Shown piece after piece: positions 37,547 to 45,325 of a stretch of DNA of 64,000 nucleotides. Location of the stretch: positions 36,159 to 100,158 of the forward strand of contig CAOKER010000008.1 of the NCBI GenBank assembly GCA_948467545.1. Direction: 5' to 3'. The notes beneath the pieces are model-generated. The model was not told the DNA's origin, searched no databases, and saw only the letters and a list, made by a program, of their open reading frames with translations. This stretch comes from an uncultured Eubacteriales bacterium (GTDB lineage Bacteria; Bacillota; Clostridia; Oscillospirales; CAG-272). The stretch's first letter is position 1, and each line of letters begins with the position of its first letter. A program made the translations under genes and the position numbers.

Positions 37547-37575
37547 ATTATACACTAAAAAAGAGCCGAATGCAA
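37547..37575 (-). promoter_or_regulatory. Sigma-A promoter of the S10-spc-alpha superoperon
   Basis: Minus strand TTGCAT (37575-37570), a 17-bp spacer, and TATAAT (37552-37547). This is the only strong promoter ahead of rpsJ. Confidence 0.8.
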
Positions 37576-37717
37576 TAGTTTTCCAAACTTTTTTTCGTTT
37601 TTTCATTTTTTTACAATTTGTTCATATTTTAACTGAAAGTAAATGATTTGGTGAAAAGTTTCAAAAAATATTGACTTTAGAGCCTTATAATTTGTAACTT
37701 AATTCGTCAAAACACCA

Positions 37718-37746
37718 TTGACATTTTTATACATTTATGGTATTAT
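37718..37746 (+). promoter_or_regulatory. Sigma-A promoter of abrB
   Basis: TTGACA (37718-37723), a 17-bp spacer, and TATTAT (37741-37746), about 155 bp upstream of the start, leaving an A-rich leader. Confidence 0.8.
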
Positions 37747-37906
37747 ATTGTCAAGTTAAAGCAAACGCTCCGTAATGATGAAAATTTATACTGTTTTATA
37801 CTGAAATCATACGGAGTAAGCTTAAATAAATCACATCGGAATATTAAATCCGGAAAATTCAGTTTAAAAACTTCAAAAAATTTAAAATTAGAGGGGGATT
37901 ACTCAT

Positions 37907-38158
37907 ATGAAGTCGACTGGAATTGTCAGGAAGATTGACGAGCTCGGAAGAATAGTACTGCCAATCGAAATAAGGAACACTCTTGATATTAAACCCAAAG
38001 ATTCAATTGAAATTTTTGTAGACGATGACAAAATCGTACTCAAGAAATATCAGCCGTCATGCATATTCTGCGGAAATTCCGATTATGTTACAGTATTTCG
38101 CGGAAAACTTGTATGTGCCGACTGTATTGCAACTATCAAGCGTTCTATTATTCAGTAA
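37907..38158 (+). CDS. abrB: AbrB-family transition-state regulator with C-terminal zinc ribbon
   Basis: An 83-residue protein. Residues 1-48 form the swapped-hairpin DNA-binding domain (STGIVRKIDELGRIVLPIEI, IKPKDSIEIFVDD). Residues 52-73 add two CxxC pairs (C52/C55 and C70/C73), as in clostridial AbrB proteins. It is a global repressor of post-exponential genes in relatives. GAGGGGGA precedes the ATG. A strong terminator follows, so it is monocistronic. Confidence 0.92.
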   Translation: MKSTGIVRKIDELGRIVLPIEIRNTLDIKPKDSIEIFVDDDKIVLKKYQPSCIFCGNSDYVTVFRGKLVCADCIATIKRSIIQ

Positions 38159-38211
38159 AAACTGTCAGTTTGATTATTCGTAAAAATTCCTTTCAATTAT
38201 ATTTCATTGGT

Positions 38212-38246
38212 AATTCACGGCGGAAAAAAACGCCGTGAATTTTTTT
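38212..38246 (+). terminator. Terminator of abrB
   Basis: AATTCACGGCG / CGCCGTGAATT stem followed by a T7 run. Confidence 0.92.
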
Positions 38247-38496
38247 ATGCCTATTTTGCGCCAATTTTATGCCTGATTTATGCCCAACAGTAAACCGCCG
38301 TTTCAACATGCAGCCGACACCTTTATTTATTTAAAATCAATCAAAATGTTTAAAAATAAGTCCTTTCTGTATAATTTGATTTTGACGGTCAAAAATACTA
38401 TTGCAAGCAAAAAGGTCCGATGCCTGCAAAATTCGGATTCTGTTGATTTTTACGGCAGGCACGCAAGCTTAATATAATATGAAAGGACAAAGATGT

Positions 38497-39258
38497 ATGA
38501 ATTATAACGCAAAACGAGCAAGACTCAGCGGCGTTATATACATAATCCTTGCGCTAATGCTGGCGGCGATTATGTGTATAACCTTCTTTACCGCAATTTC
38601 TTCACGAAGAGAGAATACCTTGCCGGAGGATACAACCCCGACAGCGGACACATCCGACCGCACCGACGATACGCTCCCGTCTGTAATTCCGGGAACCGAC
38701 AATTCATCAATGGCGGGCGTCAACCCTTCGGATATTGTAACATCTCCGAGCGACGCGGCAGTAAATGCGGAGCCGTCGGAAGAAGAGACAAAAGCTCCGA
38801 GCGTAACACAGCCGACATTTTTTATGCCGTTTGACGGTATTGTAACAAAAGAGTTTTCCGGCAATATTCCCGTATTTTCAATTACGATGAACGACTACCG
38901 AGTTCACGCGGGAATAGACATTGAAGCCGCCGAGGGAAGTTATGTCAAGAGCTGCGCGAGCGGAATCATTTCCAATATATATAATGATGATCTCTGCGCA
39001 ACATGTATCTCCATCGACCACGGAAGCGGATATGTATCCTGCTACCGCGGACTCAGCGATGATCTTCCGGAGGGAATTGTCGCCGGAGCGGCAGTCGACG
39101 CGGGAACGGTTATAGGCACAATTGACGACGGAGCTTTGTTTGAAGTTTCGCAGCCCGCTCATTTGCATTTTGAAATGACGGTCAATGGAGAATTTGTCGA
39201 TCCGCTTGAATATCTGCCATATAACGCAGAAGCTGCCGCAGCTTACTACGGCGAATAA
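38497..39258 (+). CDS. M23-family (LytM) peptidase, membrane-anchored, SpoIIQ-like
   Basis: A 253-residue protein. One transmembrane helix (about 12-33) is followed by a Thr/Ser/Pro-rich linker (40-110) and a LytM domain. Zinc ligands are intact: His137 and Asp141 in HAGIDI, and His222/His224 in AHLHFE. It should cut peptidoglycan cross-bridges outside the membrane or in the forespore space. The size, single anchor and linker resemble clostridial SpoIIQ, which keeps its zinc site in these hosts, but SpoIIQ identity is inference. AAAGGA lies 9 bp before the ATG. Confidence 0.82.
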   Translation: MNYNAKRARLSGVIYIILALMLAAIMCITFFTAISSRRENTLPEDTTPTADTSDRTDDTLPSVIPGTDNSSMAGVNPSDIVTSPSDAAVNAEPSEEETKAPSVTQPTFFMPFDGIVTKEFSGNIPVFSITMNDYRVHAGIDIEAAEGSYVKSCASGIISNIYNDDLCATCISIDHGSGYVSCYRGLSDDLPEGIVAGAAVDAGTVIGTIDDGALFEVSQPAHLHFEMTVNGEFVDPLEYLPYNAEAAAAYYGE

Positions 39259-39277
39259 TAGGCGAAAATAATTGAAC

Positions 39278-39338
39278 AGTAAAAATCCTTTGCAAGGCAA
39301 GAAGCCCACGGGCACAGCTGCGCAAAGGATTTTTTACT
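39278..39338. terminator. Bidirectional terminator after the M23 peptidase
   Basis: AGTAAAAATCCTTTGC / GCAAAGGATTTTTTACT arms around a structured loop. A short T-rich tandem repeat (ACTGATTCTTTT-like) follows to about 39395. Confidence 0.85.
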
Positions 39339-39414
39339 GATTCTTTTACTGATTCTTTTACCGACTCTTTTTTGATTCTTTTACATACGACTTTTTAATG
39401 ATACCGTTTTTAAT

Positions 39415-40929
39415 TCAGCAGAACAAACCGAGAGTACAATCTCTTACGGTCTTGTATCTTTCATATTTTTTAAGATAAACATCTTTGTATGTAAAATCCG
39501 GATACACAGGCTTCTTATACTCAACAAAGTTTTCCGCCGCTTCCGTGAGCGAGTTAAAGCGCCCCAGTGCGCGGCCTGCCATCATCGCGCAGCCTGCCGC
39601 TCCGGCCTCGTCGGCAGCCAGCGGAGCTATATATTCGATTCCGCAGAGAGAACCGAGAATATCGGCCTTAATTCCAAGCCAAACCGCAGAGGAAGCTCCG
39701 CCTCCGGTTGCCATAAGCTGACTTACGGATATTCCCTGCTGCGAAAGCTTTTCGAGATTATACGCCATTTCATACGTAAGCCCCTCCATCACCGCGCGGT
39801 ATATATCGGGCAGTCCCGTATTCATCGTCATACCGATTATGCTTCCTTTCGCGTCGGGAACAATGTCGGGCGTACCGCCCGCGCCGAGAAAATGCGGAAC
39901 GACAAGAATATCGGAGGGCTTTTCGGGACAAAGCTCATCAAGCATGCGGTAAACGCTGATTCCGCGCTTCGCCGCCTCCGCTTTCATCGTCTGCGCAAAG
40001 GTATCGCGAAACCACTTCAGAAGAACTCCGCCGGAAAAATTAAAAGCATATGTTGCGTAAAGTCCGCTGACAGAGTGCGGAACACAAACATAATTATTTG
40101 ATGTAAAGCCCTCCGTCTTTATTATTTTGTCAAATACAGGCGTTATACATTCGACCGATCCGGTTCCGTCTACCGCCTGCCCCGCGGAAAGCACTCCCGC
40201 GCCGGTCGCAGCCGCAATCTGATCCTGAGAACCTGCGACAATTCCGACATTTTCGGAAAGTCCGAACTCCGCCGCAAGCTCTCTGCGCAGAGTGCCGATT
40301 ACGCTTCCGTTCGGTACAGGCTCAGGCATCTGTTCACAGCGAATTCCCGCCGCCTCCAAAAGCTCCGCCGACCACTGCAGACGTTCAACGTCGAAAGCAG
40401 CCGTACGGCAAGCCTGAGTATACGTCGTCGTAAACTCTCCCGACAAGCGGTAACAGATAAAATCAGCCGCCTGAAGGAATTTGAATGTACTCTCACGCAC
40501 CGCGGGAATATTCTCAGACATCCACATGATTTTCGGCAGAGAATACATGGGCGCCGGATTTGCGCACGTAACCGAAGAAATGTATTTTTGCCCCAGCTTT
40601 TCAATCAATCTTTCGTTTTCCGAAACTCCGCGCTTGTCGGTGTACATTATCATGTCGCAAAGACAGTTTCCCCCGCGGTCTACAGGAACACATGCCTCTC
40701 CGAAAGACGTTACCGCTATCGCCGCAACATCAGATCTTACCACCCCGCCGCCGCTGACACAGCGCGCAATAACGTCCTTTGCGGCGTCAAAAATCGTATC
40801 GGCATTCATATCGCCGGCTCCGGCAGACGTGGGATATTCCGAATATGCAAGCGACAGCTGAGCCCCGTTTTCGGAAAAAGCGACGCACTTTATCCCGGTA
40901 CTCCCTGCGTCAAGACCCAAAAAAATCAT
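39415..40929 (-). CDS. FGGY-family carbohydrate kinase
   Basis: A 504-residue kinase with GLDAGSTGIKCVAF at residues 5-18 and the late GGGASSAVWLGIKADI signature. It resembles xylulokinase-like members of unknown specificity and is distinct from the kinase at 11256. It is transcribed divergently from a class II aldolase through overlapping promoters, so the two probably form one pathway: phosphorylation of a ketose followed by retro-aldol cleavage. Confidence 0.85.
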   Translation of the reverse strand: MIFLGLDAGSTGIKCVAFSENGAQLSLAYSEYPTSAGAGDMNADTIFDAAKDVIARCVSGGGVVRSDVAAIAVTSFGEACVPVDRGGNCLCDMIMYTDKRGVSENERLIEKLGQKYISSVTCANPAPMYSLPKIMWMSENIPAVRESTFKFLQAADFICYRLSGEFTTTYTQACRTAAFDVERLQWSAELLEAAGIRCEQMPEPVPNGSVIGTLRRELAAEFGLSENVGIVAGSQDQIAAATGAGVLSAGQAVDGTGSVECITPVFDKIIKTEGFTSNNYVCVPHSVSGLYATYAFNFSGGVLLKWFRDTFAQTMKAEAAKRGISVYRMLDELCPEKPSDILVVPHFLGAGGTPDIVPDAKGSIIGMTMNTGLPDIYRAVMEGLTYEMAYNLEKLSQQGISVSQLMATGGGASSAVWLGIKADILGSLCGIEYIAPLAADEAGAAGCAMMAGRALGRFNSLTEAAENFVEYKKPVYPDFTYKDVYLKKYERYKTVRDCTLGLFC

Positions 40930-41016
40930 AACCGTTCTCCATTTCTGTTTTTTAACACCGGTATCACCGGCAAAATATTTTTTACATCAAAACAAAAAAA
41001 TGTGTTCCTTATAATA

Positions 41017-41045
41017 TTGACTATCCATTCATTTAATATTATAAT
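41017..41045 (+). promoter_or_regulatory. Promoter of the class II aldolase gene (overlaps divergent promoter)
   Basis: TTGACT (41017-41022), a 17-bp spacer, and TATAAT (41040-41045). Its -10 box overlaps the -10 of the minus-strand promoter. Confidence 0.8.
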
Positions 41046-41066
41046 AATAAAAATGAAGTATGTCAA
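41038..41066 (-). promoter_or_regulatory. Promoter of the divergent FGGY kinase
   Basis: Minus strand TTGACA (41066-41061), a 17-bp spacer, and TATAAT (41043-41038), a perfect consensus. Only one polymerase can occupy this and the plus-strand promoter at a time. Confidence 0.8.
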
Positions 41067-41100
41067 CACAATCATTTAATAATAGATAGGAGTATACAAT

Positions 41101-42096
41101 ATGTCTGTTGTTTCAGATTACAAAAAAGTCAAAGAAATTTACGGAAAAGCCGCGGAAAAGGGCTGGGTAATTCCCTGCATTTGCTCGGAAAATCTCACCA
41201 CAACGGAGGCAATCTTTTCGGCGGCCGAGGATTTTGCCGTCTCGCACGGACTCAATACCGTTCCCGTTACGATTGCAATGACGGTGAAATACAGCCACCG
41301 TCCGCAGGCTACATATTACACGCACAGCCGCCGCGCCGACATCGGTCTCCGCTGCTTCCGTGCAGACGCCGAGATACTTTCGGATGTATATCCTCATGTT
41401 ACGGCTATGCTTCACTTAGACCATGTACAGCCGATCGACGACAAAGACCTTCTTGACGGCGATCTTTCCGGCTATGCCTCGATTATGTACGACGCTTCGA
41501 CATTTCCGTTTGAACAAAATGTAAAAATGACTTCGGATTTTGTAAACAGGATGAACGGAAAAATTCTCATTGAGGGAGCCTGCGACGAGATATACGACGC
41601 GGGAGGTTCGACTCACAATTCGATTACAACGCCGGAGGACGCAAAACGCTTCATAGACGAAACGGGAGCGGATTTGATTGTATGCAATCTCGGAACGGAA
41701 CACCGCGCGTCGGGAAAGGATTTAAAATATTACGGAGACGCCGCGCGCAAAATCCGCGATGCCGTCGGAGAAAAGATAGTCCTTCACGGCACCTCGTCGG
41801 TAACGGCGGATCAGATAAAAACCCTTTTCGCCGACGGTGTATGCAAGGTGAATATTTGGACGGCGGTCGAACGCGATTCCTCCCCCGTACTTCTCCGCTG
41901 GATGGCTGAAAATGCGTCGCTTATAGGCGGCACCGCGGCAGTCGACGAGCTCATTAAGGAGGGGTATCTCGGAAACCGCTGCAAAACCGAAGAGCCCGCT
42001 TCGCTGAAATATTTCACCACAGAAGCACGTCAGCAGGTAGTTTTTGAAGAAATGAAAAAAATTGTCAGAGCGTACTTCGATCTTTGGTATGTATAA
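41101..42096 (+). CDS. Class II fructose/tagatose-bisphosphate aldolase family protein
   Basis: A 331-residue zinc aldolase. HLDHVQPIDD near residue 105 carries a zinc-binding His and the catalytic Asp. NLGTEHRASG and LHGTSS (a variant of the usual HGGSG phosphate loop) near residues 197-250, followed by CKVNIWTAVER, complete the active site. It cleaves a ketose phosphate to dihydroxyacetone phosphate plus an aldehyde. The loop variant suggests a substrate other than fructose-1,6-bisphosphate. AGGAG precedes the ATG. Confidence 0.85.
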   Translation: MSVVSDYKKVKEIYGKAAEKGWVIPCICSENLTTTEAIFSAAEDFAVSHGLNTVPVTIAMTVKYSHRPQATYYTHSRRADIGLRCFRADAEILSDVYPHVTAMLHLDHVQPIDDKDLLDGDLSGYASIMYDASTFPFEQNVKMTSDFVNRMNGKILIEGACDEIYDAGGSTHNSITTPEDAKRFIDETGADLIVCNLGTEHRASGKDLKYYGDAARKIRDAVGEKIVLHGTSSVTADQIKTLFADGVCKVNIWTAVERDSSPVLLRWMAENASLIGGTAAVDELIKEGYLGNRCKTEEPASLKYFTTEARQQVVFEEMKKIVRAYFDLWYV

Positions 42097-42133
42097 ATAT
42101 TCGTCTTTTTTCGATTTTGTTTGACAAAAACAC

Positions 42134-42162
42134 TTGACAATCCCAAAAGCATATGCTATAAT
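42134..42162 (+). promoter_or_regulatory. Perfect-consensus promoter opposing small RNA copy 1
   Basis: TTGACA (42134-42139), a 17-bp spacer, and TATAAT (42157-42162). A second TTGACA lies 13 bp upstream. Transcription from here would run antisense through the small RNA to the terminator at 42600-42641. Confidence 0.75.
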
Positions 42163-42207
42163 AAAATTCAAAGTTACAACTGAATACTGTCCGAACCGGC
42201 AGGACGT

Positions 42208-42307
42208 AAAAAAACGCCGGCAGATTTGTTGGACTGGACTCCAACATCTCCTGATGTTCATGTGCTCGCAACACATAAATACCCACCGGAATCCCGGCGC
42301 CGACGTG
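42208..42307 (-). ncRNA. Small RNA, unrecognised family, copy 1
   Basis: About 100 nt on the minus strand. Its 5' arm (plus 42294-42300) pairs with its 3' arm (plus 42214-42220) over 7 bp, directly followed by seven T, so the terminator is built from the two ends of the RNA. Inside are a hairpin with loop GTCCAG (42228-42245) and one with arms around GTG...CAC (42254-42277). Copy 2 differs in stem bases but keeps pairing. No open frame with a ribosome binding site. I do not recognise it as a named class. Confidence 0.75.
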
Positions 42308-42313
42308 AGATAT

Positions 42314-42342
42314 ATTATAACACATTTTATACTATATTTCAA
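42314..42342 (-). promoter_or_regulatory. Promoter of small RNA copy 1
   Basis: Minus strand TTGAAA (42342-42337), a 17-bp spacer, and TATAAT (42319-42314). The same spacing is kept in copies 2 and 3. Confidence 0.85.
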
Positions 42343-42469
42343 GAGGCGAGCCGAAAAAACTCGAATTGCGGGGCAATACGTTTTTTTTGAGCGCACAAAT
42401 TTTCATGTAAAATTTGATTTGTGCAGCTCGGTATCGACGTTAATTTGAAGCTTTAACGTATTTAAGTCT

Positions 42470-42580
42470 GCAAAGGCTTTTAAAACCTTTAATCCCCCAT
42501 TTTAAAGTTTTTGGATTCTTAAACCTTTTTGAAAAAAGGTTTAAGCCGCCGGAGGCATCTCTCGCCGCCGGAGGACGTAT
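42470..42580. repeat. Degenerate intergenic repeat
   Basis: It contains a TTAAACCTTTTT/AAAAAGGTTTAA hairpin (42519-42544) and a GCCGCCGGAGG direct repeat. Similar AT-rich tail plus CGCCGGAGG units are common between genes in this group of bacteria as I recall; only one clear copy is in this window, with a short trace near 44513-44540. Confidence 0.4.
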
Positions 42581-42599
42581 CTTTCGATTTGTATTATAC

Positions 42600-42641
42600 A
42601 AAATCGGGGTGCTGTGCTTGTGCACATGCTCCGATTTTTTT
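42600..42641 (+). terminator. Strong terminator downstream of the antisense promoter
   Basis: AAAATCGGGG...GTGC / GCAC...CTCCGATTTTTTT hairpin with T7. It is the probable 3' end of the plus-strand transcript that starts near 42169. Confidence 0.8.
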
Positions 42642-42810
42642 GTTTTTTAAAATCAGTTAAGATAAGAGATAAGGACGTGATTTATTTTGTCAGAGCCAAG
42701 CGGAAGTATCTGCCGCAGGCAGAGCTTTCTCAGTCCGGTTAAAATTGAATAGAACAGACTGTCAGTTTTAGGCCGGAAATTTAATTTCCTCAGGAGTTAA
42801 TTTTCCGCGC

Positions 42811-42899
42811 AAAAAGCCGCAGCGGAGCATGGAAGACTGGACTCTCCCATGTCCGAACTCGGAGTTGCAAGCAACAACGCCCAAGTCACTTCTGCGGTA
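42811..42899 (-). ncRNA. Small RNA, unrecognised family, copy 3 (diverged)
   Basis: About 88 nt on the minus strand. The closing stem is CCGCAG (plus 42892-42897) with CTGCGG (plus 42817-42822), followed by CTTTTT. A hairpin with arms CATGG...CCATG has the same GTCCAG loop as copy 1 although its stem sequence is different, and a GTTG/CAAC hairpin follows. The overall layout therefore matches copies 1 and 2 with little sequence identity. Confidence 0.65.
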
Positions 42900-42905
42900 A
42901 CCGAC

Positions 42906-42934
42906 AGTTTAACACAATTCATGTGTTTTGTCAA
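42906..42934 (-). promoter_or_regulatory. Promoter of small RNA copy 3
   Basis: Minus strand TTGACA (42934-42929), a 17-bp spacer, and TAAACT (42911-42906). Confidence 0.75.
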
Positions 42935-43579
42935 TACCTTCAACGACAGCGGCTCAAGGCCGTTTCAAGCGTTTTAAACATTTTAAGTGTTTAGCATTCA
43001 GTGTTTAAAGCGTTCAAAGCGTTTCAAGGGCGGCAAAGCTGGGCTAACATGATTTGTGTAGGACATCGGTACCGTTAAATAAAATCAGAAGTGCGCTGTC
43101 AGCTTTTGCTTACAGTCTTTAACACGATAAGTTTGCAGTGTGATTCAAATGAAATGATGGCGTGCGACATAAACTGCATGCGGCAAACGCCGCGTCCACA
43201 AATGCAGCCGATTGTAGATTGTACGATTGTAACACAGCCGAAAATCATTACACACAATATACGCAAACTCATTCCGCATTGATAAAGCGCCGTGGAAAAA
43301 GTGCATCCGGATATAGCTTCATATGGAGCTATACACGCCGCGTAAAAGGAGCCGCGCAAACGGTTGTCTTTCGCAGAGGTTTGTTAAAATTCACATTGAA
43401 AAAGTGAAAACACAACAGTAAATTCGACTGGTGAAAATTATGCTCAATTGTAAAAATTTTACTTTTTATATCGTTGTAAAGTAACTTTGTAATTATAGTA
43501 AATATTTAACATTCCAGTTTGTTCAAGCATTCGAGTTTTTATTATGTAAATTTTTACCATATAAAAACGGGATGCTTCT

Positions 43580-43722
43580 GCGTTGCGATATTCCACAATT
43601 CCGAGTTTTTCTTCCGCGGCAAATTTGCACGGAAATTGACTTATCCGAACTGTGCCGCCGATTCACGCCGCGATTATTATATTTCTATATTGCGCTTTGT
43701 GTTCCCCGCGGCACAGTCGGAT
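43580..43722 (+). repeat. Hairpin element R1
   Basis: Starts GCGTTGCGATATTCCACA, then a TTCCG...CGGAA hairpin, then TTGACTTATCCG and a 15-bp stem (43643-43722, ATCCGA...GTGCCGC / GCGGCAC...CGGAT). It is homologous in layout and partly in sequence to the element at 44563. Confidence 0.45.
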
Positions 43723-44274
43723 TATATAACATTTCTAAGGTCTCGGAAAACTCGCTTTTGAAAACGTGCCTAATACAAAAGTATGCAGAAAGTTATTCAG
43801 AACAGTTTTACATGAAATAACATCCATAGGACACTGTTCCGCAGAACGCTTTTCAGCAAAACACTAATGTTTTTTACGGAATATTTTCTATAAAAAAATG
43901 CTTTTCGGACCGTCGAGAAATGCACTTATTTCGGAGTTAATTTTCTTGGGCGAGTGTGTCACAGTGAGTATGAGAATTAAAACACAAGGCAGATATAACC
44001 CGCATGCAGACAAAGAACAAATACATCGGGGGGATAACTGTCGATAAAATTTTCATCTTTAATATTATTAAAAGTTTGGAATTGCAGGACGCCGCCGAAG
44101 CCGCTTTCGTATTTGCTGCTGCATTATTTTTTACTGCATTTCAGAGCGCACTTACAGTCATGAATGTAAGTCATGTATACGGAAGGTCTTCCGCCATGAT
44201 ATGGCGACGGGGCGAATGTGAACTTAGCCTTAACGTTTTCACAGCGCTGAACGTAGTTGAAACGGCGTTGGATT

Positions 44275-44460
44275 CAGTGAACGACACCGGACTCAGTGAA
44301 CCGCACCGAACTCAGTGAACCACACCGAACTCAGTGAACGGCACCGGACTCAGTGAACCACCGAACTCAGTGAACCACACCGAACTCAGTGAACCACACC
44401 GAACTCAGTCAAACAACACTGAGCGCAGTAAAACAACATTGAGCGCAGTGAAATGTTCTG
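44275..44460. repeat. 19-bp tandem repeat array
   Basis: About eight to nine copies of a GAACTCAGTGAACCACACC-like unit, the later ones degenerating to GAGCGCAGTAAAACAACA. Open frames across it have no ribosome binding site. Confidence 0.8.
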
Positions 44461-44562
44461 CACAGACGCGTAAAGAAAACCGCGTAAGCGATTTTCTCCG
44501 CAAAGCGCGATATGCTTTTAAAACCTTTAAAAGCAAAGACCGAACGCGCTTTGCGTTGCGAT

Positions 44563-44704
44563 AACCCACATTTCAGGCTTTTCCCGTTCCGAAAATCGGA
44601 GCAAAAAAATGCCCTTGAAATTAACTTATCCGGTCTTGCCGTTCGTTCGGTACAGTCTTTGTGCTGCTTTCCGTTCGGTGCGGCCTGACCGGATTTTTTT
44701 ATTC
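44563..44704 (+). repeat. Hairpin element R2 with terminator-like end
   Basis: Starts GCGTTGCGATAACCCACA, as in R1. It ends with a 14-bp stem with two mismatches (44628-44641 / 44681-44694) directly followed by T7. The end overlaps the 3' end of the minus-strand gene at 44699. It may be a small RNA gene or a terminator duplicated from R1. Confidence 0.5.
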
Positions 44705-45325
44705 TCCGCTTTCCATTTCCGAAACATCCGGAGCCGATATATCGACAAAATCGCAAAATGCGGACATAACAGATTCCGCAAACTCTTTTTCCGCCGACGG
44801 AGAAAAAAGAACGTCTTCTTTAATCTCGGTTACGGGAATACACATTTTCAGCTCAAGCTTTCCGGGATTTTTCATCGACCTTCCTGACGGAATGCATTGC
44901 AGCGGCATACCGCAGCTTTCGAGAATCACATCGGAAACGACGGCGCTCGGTATATCGTCATATTCAAGCGCGTCGGCAAGCTCTGTCATTGTTATCTCTC
45001 CTCTCGAGACTCTTCCGATTCTGTCAATCTCAGCATGAAAGGACGCTGAAATTTCTCCGTCTTCGCATAATATCTCGGCATGGCAGTCTCCATCCGAGCA
45101 TTTAAGCATAAGCATCGCTGCCGGGACAAAAGTATAAATAAAGCGTGCGAGCTCCCAAACGGCAACACGGCTCGACATCGTGTTCACGAGTTCAACAGAA
45201 AGTCTGTAACCCAGAATTCTGGCTCGTTCAATAAAAATGCCGCGCATACAGTCGATAAAAAACGCGGCAGGTACGCCTCGCCTTTCAAGCTTGCCCGCAA
45301 GCCCTTCGCTCACGTCGTAAAGCAT
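44699..45325 (-). CDS. Uncharacterised protein, possibly a degenerate signal-transduction ATPase
   Basis: A 208-residue protein that I do not recognise. It has no signal peptide. Its N-terminal half is helical with an Arg-rich stretch (RRGVPAAFFIDC ... IERARILGYR), and its C-terminal half is acidic. It starts inside the end of the PAS-like gene (16-bp overlap, GGAG 7 bp upstream), so the two are translationally coupled and probably act together. The pair resembles a split sensor kinase, but no clear H-box, N-box or G-box is seen here. Confidence 0.55.
   Translation of the reverse strand: MLYDVSEGLAGKLERRGVPAAFFIDCMRGIFIERARILGYRLSVELVNTMSSRVAVWELARFIYTFVPAAMLMLKCSDGDCHAEILCEDGEISASFHAEIDRIGRVSRGEITMTELADALEYDDIPSAVVSDVILESCGMPLQCIPSGRSMKNPGKLELKMCIPVTEIKEDVLFSPSAEKEFAESVMSAFCDFVDISAPDVSEMESGE

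Larger units (their letters stand above)
42097..44698. other. Gene-poor 2.6-kb region with small RNAs and repeats
   Basis: No protein gene with a ribosome binding site and family match is seen. The region contains opposing promoters, two small RNAs (42208-42307 and 42811-42899), a strong terminator (42600-42641), a degenerate intergenic repeat (42470-42580), two related hairpin elements (43580-43722 and 44563-44704) and a 19-bp tandem repeat array (44275-44460). Confidence 0.6.

Noticed and set aside
42253..42448. Conserved open frame on the plus strand across small RNA copies 1 and 2
   Set aside because: The frame stays open in both copies, but differences are mostly amino-acid changing, there is no Shine-Dalgarno, and the same bases are explained by the RNA pairing and promoter on the minus strand.
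42811..42899. Riboswitch or T-box ahead of a gene
   Set aside because: No gene follows in the same direction before another promoter and terminator, and no known aptamer core could be matched.
44004..44318. 104-residue open frame running into the tandem repeat
   Set aside because: No well-placed ribosome binding site, no family resemblance, and the end is repeat-encoded.
44275..44460. Possible CRISPR array
   Set aside because: The units are contiguous 19-bp tandem repeats with no spacers, and no cas genes are present.
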